Shown in pieces: positions 34,702 through 43,949 of a stretch of DNA of 64,000 nucleotides. A model generated the notes under the pieces. That model saw only the letters and a program-made list of their open reading frames with translations. It ran no database searches and had not been told where the DNA came from. Origin of the DNA: Cladocopium goreaui (Eukaryota; Sar; Dinophyceae; Suessiales; Symbiodiniaceae); NCBI GenBank assembly GCA_947184155.2, contig CAMXCT020000123.1:15001-79000 (forward strand). Reading direction: 5' to 3'. Positions within the stretch are counted from its first letter, which is position 1, and every line of letters starts with the position of its first letter. The position numbers were made by a program, and so were the translations under genes.

Positions 34702-36182
34702 CGAACAGGTTTCAACCGGGAGAGCCCAGAGAATGGACGAAGTTTCAAGAGGCTGTGTCAGCTATGACCGTTGAGTTTCGAGCAGTTCGTCGGAGCAATT
34801 TTCCATACCCTTGGCACGAGGACAAACTTCCACGAACGCAGGCTGCTGGTGCTGCTTCCAGCTCTTCTTTTCATCCCAACGTCGCTAGATCTCCAGAGGT
34901 TGTTGTGCAAGAGGTTCCACCTCCGAGGGAGATCGACACGTGGGGTGACACCATTTGTGTTGAACTTCTCCGGGAATCGCCGCTGGTGGCTTGCAAGGTT
35001 GAAATGAGTACTGCTAGAGGACGCCAAAGCACGGTGATGCTGCATTGTTTTGCATCTGAAGAGCCGACGCAATGGGCGGTTGTCATCTTGGCGGCGCCAA
35101 AAGAGCTTTTGATGGAGAAAGGACATGCGAACGTGGCGGTGTGCAAAAGACATGGTGAAACTAGACCTGAGAGCAAAAAACAGATCTCCGGCAGTTATTT
35201 GGTTATCACTGAATGTCTCCACCCGTCTTCGCGCATGGCTTCGTTTTTGTGGAACAAGATCACATCGGAGTGCTTCAATCCTTCACTGCAGCATTTTGCG
35301 CAGGAAGTGCTGGGTCGCATGGATTTGGACGTGTGGCAAAATGAAGTCATGAAACAAGGACTGCAAGACCTCGAAGACAAATTTGCGGTTCGACCAGGTC
35401 AGAAAGGTTTCTTTGCGAGGCCCACTCGAAAGAATGAGACTTTGACTTTTGTGGAAAGACAGGAACAAGGCCACCTACCATTCGAACTTGACAAGAATAA
35501 GGAAGGAAAACGTCAAAGAAGAAAGGACAAATTGCCAGACGGCGTTTCGGACCACAATGTTCACTCGGTCATGCAGGAGTTGCGTTGGAAACCGCTGGTT
35601 TTCGCTTTCATGTTATTTCCGTTGTTTTTCGATTTTAGATTTGAATTTTTGGATATATGGCTGATGATTTTAATTGAAGTGTTTGACACCTGATGACTGG
35701 TGCTGCATGTGCAGGATTTGATGCGAACTATTCATTCTATGTTGCCTCTGGAAAGAATTATTTGGGCCAACCGGGTGACGCCTTCTGGGAAAGTATTCTG
35801 TTGGGAAGCTACAAGTCAATGTGCCTACAACTTTGCGACTTCAGATCGCCTCATTGCTTTGCTGAAGCACATGAAGGGCGAGTGGTTCTATCCCGGAGAG
35901 AAAGAAGAAGGGGGACGCATTCGCTATGGGATTCGCCCAGATTATCTCAACGACGTGATCGAAGGCGTTTGCTGTTGGATGCTTCCAAGAGCTGGGCCTT
36001 CTGTGCAGAATGAGGAGCATTGGCAAAAACACCTCTTATTCCATGACTTCGAAATGACTGCACAGGAGATTAAGCAACTGGTTCGAGCAGCTGTGATCGT
36101 GACTTTGTTTCGATGGCAATGGATCACTTGTTGGATTGAAGTGAGAAAATCTGTGCGAGATGATGCGCGGGATGCGCTGTAG
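34702..36182 (+). CDS. Unrecognised two-exon protein
   Basis: Two long plus-strand frames fit one spliced gene. Exon 1 runs from about 34702 (after a TTACTCAAG acceptor, RTNRFQPGEPREWTKFQEAV) to about 35600 (HSVMQELRWKPL). Exon 2 starts about 35716 after GCATGTGCAG (DLMRTIHSMLPLERIIWANR) and ends at a TAG at 36180-36182 (VRDDARDAL). The hydrophobic, Phe-rich 3' end of the first frame is best read as intron. I recognise no family. Exon 1 has a mixed alpha/beta composition and a basic stretch (KEGKRQRRKDK). The last 25 bases of exon 2 begin a 240-bp segment duplicated at 37108, so this gene's 3' end has been copied downstream. Confidence 0.5.
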
Positions 36183-36392
36183 TGCCATGTGTTTGTTGCC
36201 GTGTGCTTTTGCGTTCAGTACTCATTGCGGAAGGGACTGTCCGAGCAATGGGGAAATAACGCAGTTTCACTGGCATCGTCTGCACGATCGCGCTTCGCGG
36301 CTCTTGCTTCGAAAAAGACAGAGTTTAGTGGTTCATCTCTGTGCGAGGTGCATTGTCGTCAATCAAAATTTGATGTGAATGCATGTGTTTGA
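36157..36392 (+). repeat. Segmental duplication, copy 1
   Basis: About 235 bases starting GAGATGATGCGCGGGATGCG, nearly identical to 37113-37350 (only a few substitutions seen). Includes the GGGACTGTCCG phrase that recurs in other spacers of this cluster. Confidence 0.9.
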
Positions 36393-36399
36393 GACGCGG

Positions 36400-36720
36400 C
36401 ATGCGGCACCGAGGATATCAGGGCGTGACGCTGCATGCCACAGTTTGCCGAGATCTCACGGACAGGTGTCATCATGAACGGTTTGTTTTTGATTTGCTGT
36501 AGTGAAACTGTGAGTTTAGGCGTGTGGAGTTGTCATGTTGAACTGGAAGTTGACTGTAGACTTGTCTGTCGTTGGTTTGGGAAGAACTGTAAGCGGTAGA
36601 GTTCACAGTCTAGAGATCAGCATCGACATAGATTTGCAGTGAGTGTCAATCCACATGTAAGGCATCGGTGTCGCGAAGCCATTTTCTTTGCTGAGTCTGG
36701 GAAGCAATCTCGGTTTGAAC
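36400..36720. other. Spacer, nothing recognised
   Basis: Lies between the duplicated 3' segment and the next ATG. No exon, repeat or RNA gene seen. Confidence 0.35.
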
Positions 36721-36723
36721 TCA

Positions 36724-37107
36724 ATGGAGGATAGTATTCGTCTGTGGATAGCTCTCGCCCCACCACAGATGGAGGAGCTGCGGACGCATCATAGAATCCA
36801 GCCAGACATCTTTACCTCCAGGATCGATTTGAGTGCGACTCAAATGCCTCTTGGGCGTGCCACAGATGTTCAATGGTGTCACACTTACAACTACTTCGAT
36901 TACAGCTTCCTCCAGGTAGAAATAACTGCTCTGGGTTACTTTCGAAAGATGGAGGCAAATGTCTTGGAGAAGGTCCAACCTGGTGAGTTTCGTTGGTATG
37001 GATTTCTTGTTCCAGAAGAACGTGATGAGCAGGGAAGATTGCTCTATCAGATCATCGACCCCATGGTTGCTAATGAGCCGGTTCATGAGCGTCCTGCTAG
37101 GAACTGA
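36724..37107 (+). CDS. Small unrecognised protein
   Basis: A 127-residue frame from the ATG at 36724 (MEDSIRLWIALAPPQMEELR) to a TGA at 37107. It has well-mixed globular composition with an aromatic middle (HTYNYFDYSFLQVE) and the later FRWYGFLVPEERDEQGRLLY. No signal peptide, membrane segment or known motif. A TTG upstream extends the frame, but the ATG fits eukaryotic initiation better. It is followed directly by the second copy of the 240-bp duplicated segment. Confidence 0.45.
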   Translation: MEDSIRLWIALAPPQMEELRTHHRIQPDIFTSRIDLSATQMPLGRATDVQWCHTYNYFDYSFLQVEITALGYFRKMEANVLEKVQPGEFRWYGFLVPEERDEQGRLLYQIIDPMVANEPVHERPARN

Positions 37108-37112
37108 GGAAT

Positions 37113-37350
37113 GCGAGATGATGCGCGGGATGCGCTGTAGTGCCACGTGTTTGTTGCCGTGTGCTTTTGCGTTCAGTACTCATTGCGGAAGGGACTGTCC
37201 GAGCAATGGGGAAATAACGCAGTTCCACTGGCATCGTCTGCACGATCGCGCTTCGCGGCTCTTGCTTCGAAAAAGACAGAGTTTAGTGGTTCATCTCTGT
37301 GCGAGGTGCATTGTCCTCAATCAAAATTTGATGTGAATGCATGTGTTTGA
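37113..37350 (+). repeat. Segmental duplication, copy 2
   Basis: Second copy of the segment at 36157-36392. The shared sequence includes the DDARDAL-TAG reading, which here lies after another gene's stop codon and is non-coding. This indicates copying of a gene 3' end plus flank. Confidence 0.9.
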
Positions 37351-37544
37351 CGGCGGAAGATGATGGCTCCGACATGGTTTTGGTTACGGAAAGAGTCTTC
37401 AAATTGCAATCGGAGGAACAGGTGAAAGCGATCATGGCCGAGCGTGCCGCCATCGCAGCTGTGCAGATGATTTCTTCGAAAAAAAGACACGCCGTCGACT
37501 TGGTTGAGGAAACGCCCTTGAAAGTGAAGGGTGCCAAGTGGTAG
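37341..37544 (+). CDS. Short orphan frame, possible terminal exon
   Basis: Opens at ATG 37341, but more likely the coding part begins a few codons later (AEDDGSDMVLVTERVFKLQS) and ends LVEETPLKVKGAKW at a TAG. The helical, charged composition looks protein-like. It may be a last exon whose upstream part was lost in the duplication. Confidence 0.35.
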   Translation: MCLTAEDDGSDMVLVTERVFKLQSEEQVKAIMAERAAIAAVQMISSKKRHAVDLVEETPLKVKGAKW

Positions 37545-37749
37545 TTTTTTTTTGGCCAATGCAATATCATTGCTGACAGTGATGCTACAGGGACTGTCCG
37601 TGCATCACGCAGCGTGATTCTTTGCACCACGGCTTTTTTTTTATTTCAACCAGCGTGGTATTTCTGGCTAGGAAAGATCCATGCTGTGGAGGGTCGCAGA
37701 AAGTGTGTTGCGTCCTGAAATGTCTGTTAAACACAGAATTTTGACGGGC

Positions 37750-37905
37750 TTGATGCTTCAGGGACTGTCCGTGCATCGAGCGAAAAAGCAAGGCAAATGG
37801 TGCTATCCGTGCCATCATGATAAGCATTCGTTTGCGTGCTTTTGTTATTCTTTGTTTACAGTTTCACCGTACAGAGAAAGTCGTGCAACTGAGGTCACAG
37901 AGCAG
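37750..37905 (+). repeat. Recurring spacer module, copy 1
   Basis: CAGGGACTGTCCGTGCATCG, then GCCATCATGATAAGCATTCG and a TTTGTTTACAGTTTCACCGT stretch. The same series recurs at 38890-39025 with few changes. Confidence 0.85.
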
Positions 37906-38195
37906 TGTGTTGCGTCCTCAAAAATGGGGCGATGCGACTTTCTTTCAAAGGATGTCATCGACAGCATCATGGCATTCCACTGCAGCATGGCACCACTTTT
38001 GTAGAAGTATGCATAAATCAATGATATAACGTCTGTTTTTGACAGCATCATGGTACCGAGCTTTCTTTGGCTATTCACGCATAGGTTTGCCAGTGATTTG
38101 TTGATGGATGTTGCATTTCCGGCTTACATGTCCTAGATTTGTCTTTTTTGCTTTTTGTTATTGCCCTGTCCCTCGTTCCCTGTCTTTCCGTGCAA
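37906..38195. other. Spacer, nothing recognised
   Basis: Contains GCATCATGGTACCGAG-type phrases shared with other spacers in the cluster. No exon seen before the ATG at 38197. Confidence 0.35.
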
Positions 38196-38196
38196 G

Positions 38197-38853
38197 ATGG
38201 AGCCGGCAGATGAACACGCGTCGCCGAACTTGGCGGAGACACAGCCCATGTCGGTAGAGATTTGTTTTCGTTTGAGCATCTGGCCTCTCCAGCAGCTGAG
38301 TGCCCTTCCGGAGTTTCATTTTCTAGTCGACATGGACCCACGGGATGCCAGTGTCGATCTCTTATACCAAGAGCATGTACTGCAGTGGATGACTGTGGTG
38401 GATTTACTGGGCGACTTGGTTGGTCGCATAGAAACGCATCATGGAGGACGTTGTGACAAAAGATACATTTGCATCGCAGCGGAAGGTCATCGCCGATTCG
38501 CGGCTCGTGAGAGTTTGACTATTCTTCGTGAGCTTGCGGATGAGAATTCTGTGGTCTCTCTTGTTGCTCGCCCTTCCAGCGTTGGTAAACAAATGCTGGC
38601 TCAATTCTGGCTTCCCAAGCTTGACGCAAAGCTGGCAGCTCCAGCGTTGGCCCGACTGGACTTGCATTGTTTCCAGGTGATTCTGGCTTGGATCTCACTT
38701 TGCGGGTGGTACAACCTATGCAGAGTGAATAGACAGTGGAGCCGCTGGCTTCGTGCAAACCCGACCTTTCGATCTGTGGTCTCGGATGCGCGTTGGGCCA
38801 AGGATCCCGAGTTGCTGGCCATCCAACGGGAGGTGCGAGCCAACGAGGAGTGA
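38197..38853 (+). CDS. Unrecognised protein with F-box-like segment
   Basis: A 218-residue frame from ATG 38197 (MEPADEHASPNLAETQPMSV) to a TGA at 38853. The first two thirds look globular, with VDMDPRDASVDLLYQEHVLQ and later RYICIAAEGHRRFAARESLT. Residues about 165-205 read LARLDLHCFQVILAWISLCG, then WYNLCRVNRQWSRWLRANPT. The hydrophobic helix followed by NLCRVNRQW...L resembles the C-terminal half of an F-box. This is a shape match only. A TTG upstream would add 14 residues but the ATG has the better context. Single exon, same strand as its neighbours. Confidence 0.45.
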   Translation: MEPADEHASPNLAETQPMSVEICFRLSIWPLQQLSALPEFHFLVDMDPRDASVDLLYQEHVLQWMTVVDLLGDLVGRIETHHGGRCDKRYICIAAEGHRRFAARESLTILRELADENSVVSLVARPSSVGKQMLAQFWLPKLDAKLAAPALARLDLHCFQVILAWISLCGWYNLCRVNRQWSRWLRANPTFRSVVSDARWAKDPELLAIQREVRANEE

Positions 38854-38879
38854 TCTGTTAAACGCGGAATTTTTGACGG

Positions 38880-39025
38880 GCTCGATGCTACAGGGACTGT
38901 CCGTGCATCGAGCGAAATGCAATGAAAAGGATGTCTTCCGTGCCATCATGATAAGCATTCGTTTGCGCGCTTTTGTTATCCTTTGTTTACAGTTTCACCG
39001 TACAGAGAAAGTCGTGCAACTAAGG
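38880..39025 (+). repeat. Recurring spacer module, copy 2
   Basis: Matches 37750-37905: ACAGGGACTGTCCGTGCATC, then GCCATCATGATAAGCATTCG and GTACAGAGAAAGTCGTGCAA. Lies directly after a gene end, as the other copies do. Confidence 0.85.
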
Positions 39026-39029
39026 AAGG

Positions 39030-39470
39030 TCATCCACTGCATCGCGGTACCGAGCTTATTTGGTGAATTCTATGAGATTTTCGATATGAAAACTCGTGAA
39101 CAGGTGAGATCATCGGCATTATGGTAAGGAGCATGTTTTTTCCGTATATGCTCGTACAGCAGTTTCTGTTACGCATGCCATGGAGGAGGGCTGGAAACAG
39201 CAGTGGTTCTACAGCATCATGGCATCGAGTTTCGGCTTGCAACTCAGTGTCCGACTTGGAAGTAAGTACTCAGCTAGATCTTAGCGCACCTCTGGTTGAA
39301 GGCATCGTTGCATGCTGTAACCGTAGATTAAAACAATGATCTGTAGTTGTGTTTGCATTGTTGTCGTTCGCGTGGCTTGCGGATGAATGACCTGTAGTTG
39401 TGCATTGCGGATCTGTTAAATCGCTTGAGTCGTGTTCAAGGTAGGAAACGTTTGTTCGATCACAGTGGCA
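39030..39470. other. Spacer, nothing recognised
   Basis: Spacer before the phosphatase-like gene. Contains GCATCGCGGTACCGAGC and GCATCATGGCATCGAG phrases of the cluster's spacer vocabulary, but no exon. Confidence 0.35.
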
Positions 39471-39473
39471 GCC

Positions 39474-40205
39474 ATGACCACTAGCGCTCGTGAGTGGAGA
39501 GCGGCGCGCGAAGAAGATATCAGGAAGGCTTACGCCGACAAAGAATGTTGGACTGACCTTGACCGCATTACCTGTTGGCACCCTTACTGTTTCGGGTCCA
39601 TAGAGGAGTGGCCATTGGACGCTGCCGTGATCTGCAAACCTACGGATCGAGCGTCGGTGCTGCTTGGCAGCATCAAAGCGGCCTGCAGCTTGAAAGACAT
39701 TTGCCAGGCTCTGTCGGTGAAGGTCACCGTGGTGGTGACCATGTGCGCAAATGAAATGAAGATTCGAGGCGCCCCAAAGGATTGGGCGCAGTATTTCCAG
39801 CAAGAAAATGTCTATCACGTCAAGTGTCATTTGGAAGACACGACATTGAAGCCGCCGCACCGTTGGGAGGAAAGAATCCCTGACTTGGTAGCTTCTTGTT
39901 TGGAACAGTGGAAAATTGTTTATGGCCAACTCTGGAAACAGTCCATGCTGGCAGTGACCAGGGGCGAATCCATGCACGTGCTCTTTCATTGCTTTGGAGG
40001 CATCAATCGAAGCGCTGGGGCTTTATGTGCTTGGCTCGTCGTGGGTTACAACTACCCTGCAGAGGATGCCGTCCAGTTGCTGCTTAAGAAAAGACCTTCC
40101 TTGCGCCCTTGGCACAATCGCCCCTATGTCTTGGAGGCTTTGTGGCAGCTGGAAGGTTTGCGGGCCGAGTGGCACATGGAACTGAGCGCGGCGTGCACAA
40201 ATTGA
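39474..40205 (+). CDS. Dual-specificity-phosphatase-like protein
   Basis: A 243-residue frame from an ATG in good context (GCAGCCATGACC) to TGA 40205. The key motif is VLFHCFGGINRSAGAL (about residues 170-185), an HC-x5-R-S phosphate-binding loop typical of cysteine-dependent dual-specificity and tyrosine phosphatases. It is followed by a helix and the usual RPSLRPW-type segment. An acidic position upstream (CHLEDTTLKPPHRW) could supply the general acid. Length fits a stand-alone DSP. The N-terminal region (CWHPYCFGSIEEWP) is not recognised. Substrate unknown; the motif supports real catalysis. The last 60 coding bases and the 3' flank have been copied at 41697 and 42091. Confidence 0.75.
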   Translation: MTTSAREWRAAREEDIRKAYADKECWTDLDRITCWHPYCFGSIEEWPLDAAVICKPTDRASVLLGSIKAACSLKDICQALSVKVTVVVTMCANEMKIRGAPKDWAQYFQQENVYHVKCHLEDTTLKPPHRWEERIPDLVASCLEQWKIVYGQLWKQSMLAVTRGESMHVLFHCFGGINRSAGALCAWLVVGYNYPAEDAVQLLLKKRPSLRPWHNRPYVLEALWQLEGLRAEWHMELSAACTN

Positions 40206-40575
40206 TTTGCACCACTGTTCGCCTGGAGAAACTGTTCGTGGCGAACGTGGTAGATCAGTAGCCAACTGTTGTTTGTCTGTAACAATTGTTCGATCCTGTA
40301 GGGACATCGAAGAAATGGAGTGCAACAGGTGTTATCTATGCCATCATGCTATCGAACTTGTTTTTGTGGAATCATTCACTGCGTACACAAACGAATTTGC
40401 ACCACTGTTCGCCTGAGGAAACTGTTCGTGGCGAACGTGTGACATGAGTAGCCAAGTGTTGCTTCTCTGTAAGTATTGTTCGATCCTGTAGTGACATCCG
40501 AGAAATGCAGTGAGCGAAAACTCGTCCAGGCCATCATGATATCGAACTTGTTTTGTGCCCGGAATCATTCACTGC
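40150..40575 (+). repeat. Phosphatase 3' end and repeated flank modules
   Basis: The flank reads GCACCACTGTTCGCCTGGAG, then ACTGTTCGTGGCGAACG (hairpin), AGTAGCCAA, GTTCGATCCTGTAGGGACATC and GCCATCATGCTATCGAAC. The same order begins again at about 40385 and a third and fourth time within 41697-42484. Confidence 0.85.
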
Positions 40576-40579
40576 GTTC

Positions 40580-41040
40580 ACTTGTTGTTTTTTGGATACC
40601 AATTTTTAAACATTTCCAATCCAAAGCTGTGTTTGCGCACCTTTGTTTGGAAGTGAGGTCATACACGGCATCATGGTACCGGGCTTATTTGCTATGTCAA
40701 ACTCCGGAGTCGTGTTTTCACGATGCGTTTCGCTGAATAGATGTGACGTTTGTAGGTCAAGCTGTGGTGGAAATATCGAAACCTTGCGCTTTCAACTAAT
40801 ACTTCTGTAGCCTGCATTAACAGCATGTCGCGCCTGGCAGCCGATTGCTTTACAGCTGCGGGGAGATTGCAATATACTTGTATTACATTCTGTTTTCAAA
40901 TGAAGAAGCAAGAGATTGTACCCATTATGGGTCTTGGTGTTGAAGGATACCCGGCGGCAGCGCCCACATCGTTGGACATGACAGCAGTTAACAACAAACA
41001 AAATTTTGGTGCACAAACGTGTCGCATAAAGTATTTGGGG
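40580..41040. other. Spacer, nothing recognised
   Basis: No exon seen. Short phrases (TTTGTTTGGAAGTGAGGTCA, GGCATCATGGTACCGGG) belong to the cluster's spacer set. Confidence 0.35.
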
Positions 41041-41046
41041 ATTTAA

Positions 41047-41613
41047 ATGTGGTCTGCCATGGCAGCGAATGCGGAGGGAATCCGTGCAAGGGCGGATGTC
41101 TTTGATGAACAAATTCTACGACACGTTCTTTCATTTGTGCCTGGGAGCTCTGAATTGGCTCCAAAATATTCTTTGCAACCAGAAACCGGACACTATCTGG
41201 TAAAAGCTGGTTGGCCAGTTGTTTTGAAGAAAATGTGTCATTGGAAGGAGGCAGACACCACCATCTGTATTTGCTGCGGTGCCAACCAAGAACCCGGCGA
41301 TCCAAACGAGTCAGACGATAGCTGGACATCTCAGCAAATCTCTGCTGGCTGGGCAAAGATCATGACCGTGACAATACCACACTTTCGTCATCATCATCTG
41401 AAATATATCAAAAAAACAGTCAGAAGCATAGAACATGTTTGGAGGACAATGGCAGCCGAGAGATGTTACATCTGCGGGCACTGCAACGACTGCGTTGTGA
41501 ATCTCGAGTATGAGCATCCTGCTGACTGGCTGGAAGATCTTTCTGCGTTCACAGAGATGCTGGAACTTAGGTCGTGTCCGTGGAGGTGCCCAGATAAAGA
41601 TCGACCGCAGTAG
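41047..41613 (+). CDS. Cys/His-rich unrecognised protein
   Basis: A 188-residue frame from ATG 41047 (a second in-frame ATG at 41059 has a better Kozak context) to TAG 41613. The N-terminal part EQILRHVLSFVPGSSELAPK is helical and F-box-like in flavour. Cys groups follow: TTICICCGANQ (about residue 72) and RCYICGHCNDC (about residue 141), with a His-rich stretch PHFRHHHLKY between, which could form one or two metal sites. I cannot name the family. Single exon; the duplicated phosphatase-tail array begins about 85 bases downstream. Confidence 0.5.
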   Translation: MWSAMAANAEGIRARADVFDEQILRHVLSFVPGSSELAPKYSLQPETGHYLVKAGWPVVLKKMCHWKEADTTICICCGANQEPGDPNESDDSWTSQQISAGWAKIMTVTIPHFRHHHLKYIKKTVRSIEHVWRTMAAERCYICGHCNDCVVNLEYEHPADWLEDLSAFTEMLELRSCPWRCPDKDRPQ

Positions 41614-41696
41614 CCGGATTGCTGCAGTAGTAAAAGCGGCAAACATGCCACATCTGCAGCATCATGGTACCGACCTTTGCTTGGACGCAGCTTGTG

Positions 41697-42484
41697 GGAG
41701 CTGGAAGGCTTGCGTACCGAGTGGCACTGAGTGCAACTGGCGCAAATTAATCTGTAGCACTGTTCATCTGGAGAGACTGTTCGTGACGAACATGCAAAAC
41801 CAGTATGTTCGTCTGGAGAGACTGTTCGTGACGAACATGCAAAACCAGTAGCCAACTGTTGTTTGTCTGTAAAGTTTTTTTTTCCATCCTGTAGGGACAT
41901 CGGAGAAATGCAGTGAAACAGGTGTTATCCTTGCCATCATGCTATCGAACTTGCTATCATTCACAGCATTCTTGCACGGAGTTCTAGTTTCTTACGGAGC
42001 CTTTGTTTGTGTACTTTTGCATTTTGTAGCATTTCCATTGCGACTATGTTTGCCCACCTTTGTTTGCAACTAAGGTCATCCACGGCATCAGGGAGCTGGA
42101 AGGCTTGCGTACCGAGTGGCACTGAGTGCAACTGGCGCAAATTAATCTGTAGCACTGTTCGTCTGGAGAGACTGTTCGTGACGAACATGCAAAACCAGTA
42201 TGTTCGTCTGGAGAGACTGTTCGTGACGAACATGCAAAACCAGTAGCCAACTGTTGTTTGTCTGTAAAGTTTTTTTTCCATCCTGTAGGGACATCGGAGA
42301 AATGCAGTGAAACAGGTGTTATCCTTGCCATCATGATATCGAACTTGCTATCATTCACAGCATTCTTGCACGGAGTTCTAGTTTCTTACGGAGCCTTTGT
42401 TTGTGTACTTTTGCATTTTGTAGCATTTTCATTGCGACTATGTTTGCCCACCTTTGTTTGCAACTAAGGTCATCCACGGCATCA
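41697..42484 (+). repeat. About 394-bp direct tandem duplication
   Basis: Two head-to-tail copies (41697-42090 and 42091-42484), each starting GGGAGCTGGAAGGCTTGCGT and ending CAAC-TAAGGTCATCCACGGC. Each copy begins with a decayed copy of the end of the phosphatase gene at 40146-40205, then two copies of a 15-bp palindrome, a T8-T9 run and the spacer modules. Differences between copies are few (T-run length, single substitutions), so the duplication is recent. Confidence 0.9.
41778..41837. promoter_or_regulatory. Repeated 15-bp palindrome in spacer
   Basis: TGTTCGTGACGAACA (perfect around one central base) at 41778-41792 and 41823-41837, again at 42173-42187 and 42218-42232. The related TGTTCGTGGCGAACG occurs at 40233 and 40423. 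It always lies just after a gene-end-like sequence. It could be an RNA hairpin in the 3' UTR or a protein-binding site; the role is unknown. Confidence 0.45.
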
Positions 42485-42489
42485 TGGTG

Positions 42490-43150
42490 CCGAGCTTCTT
42501 TTGTATCTCAAAGGTCTTTGTGTGGAAATGCGTCTGACCTCTCTCTCTCTCTCTTTATCTCTTCCCCCTCTTTCTCTCTGTGGTTGCAAGACACATGTCA
42601 TCTGATGCCCTTTACCAAATATTCTCTTCTTGATCAATCTTACTTTTTTACATCATGTCTTTCCATAGCTCATATAAAATTCACCAATAAAATTCACCAA
42701 CTATTCACCGACTATCTTTTACGACTACCATACTCAGAGCTGCTTGAAACACATCTTTTTCGCTCTCGGGCCAACCGTCGTCTAGTTTGAAGCATATGGC
42801 ATATATGTTTTGCTGAAGATGGTGATCAAGGCGGTCCCCCAAAGATTCGGAACAGAGTTTTCCAGGATGGAATGGTAACGGATGTTTCCAACAGAGTTTT
42901 CAACTATCTATTTGGGTTCGTGCCATATGTATAATACAGTAGTATGTGTAATGGTGGTAAAACAATGCCATAAACCACCCATTTGGAAATGGTTTATATC
43001 ACCACTTATGGTGAAATTGGGGATGGTTTATTATATATGTATACATATGTGTACATGTTGATAAAGTAGAACGACCTCACTGCAACCTCATGGTTCGTAA
43101 GGGGAATCCCCAAAGGAGTTTATTTAAAATTGGTGAAATATTACAAAACT
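42490..43150. other. Intergenic DNA, nothing recognised
   Basis: Starts with a CTCTCTCTC tract near 42540. Around 42955-43035 there are GGTTTATATCACCAC/GGTGAAATTGG-like partial inverted repeats that may be a decayed MITE. No exon seen. Confidence 0.35.
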
Positions 43151-43159
43151 AGAATAAAT

Positions 43160-43945
43160 ATCCAGATGTTTTACATGTTTTCCATATATATATACACACA
43201 TACATATTCACATGATATATGTATATAACTGTGTATATTTGCAAATACACAACACATAACATGTAAAATAGATATACAAATATATATATTTATATATATG
43301 TATATATATATATGTATATACATATGTATATATATATATATGTATATATATATATGTATATCTATATGTATATATTTATATATATGTATATATTTATATA
43401 TATATGTATATATATATATGTAAATATATATATATGTATATGTATAAATGTATATATATATATGTATATATATGTATATATATATACATTTGTATATATA
43501 TATATGTATATGTATATATATGTATATTTATTTATGTATATATATATATATATTTATATTTGTATACGTGTATGTGTATATATATATATACACATACATA
43601 TTCACATGATATATGTATATAACTGTGTAAATTTGCATATACACAACACAAAATATGTAAAATAGATTTACAAATAGATAAATATACACATATATATATG
43701 TGTATCTATATATATATGTATATATGTATCTATGTATATATGTATATATGTATATATGTATATATGTACGTGTATGTGTGTGTATATATATATACACATA
43801 CATATTCGTGTACATGTGTATATATATATATATACACTGTCATATATTCACATGGTATATGTATGTAACTGTCTATATTTGCATATACACCGCACAAAAC
43901 ATGTAAAATAAATATACAAATAGACATATATATATATATGTACAA
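43160..43945. repeat. TATATG satellite with three copies of an 85-bp unit
   Basis: Long TATATG/TATACA tracts interrupted by a more complex unit (CATATTCACATGATATATGT, then ACTGTGTATATTTGCA and CACAACACA...ATGTAAAATA) at about 43199, 43594 and 43846. The open frames here are Tyr/Ile repeats produced by the tract. Confidence 0.9.
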
Positions 43946-43949
43946 GTTG

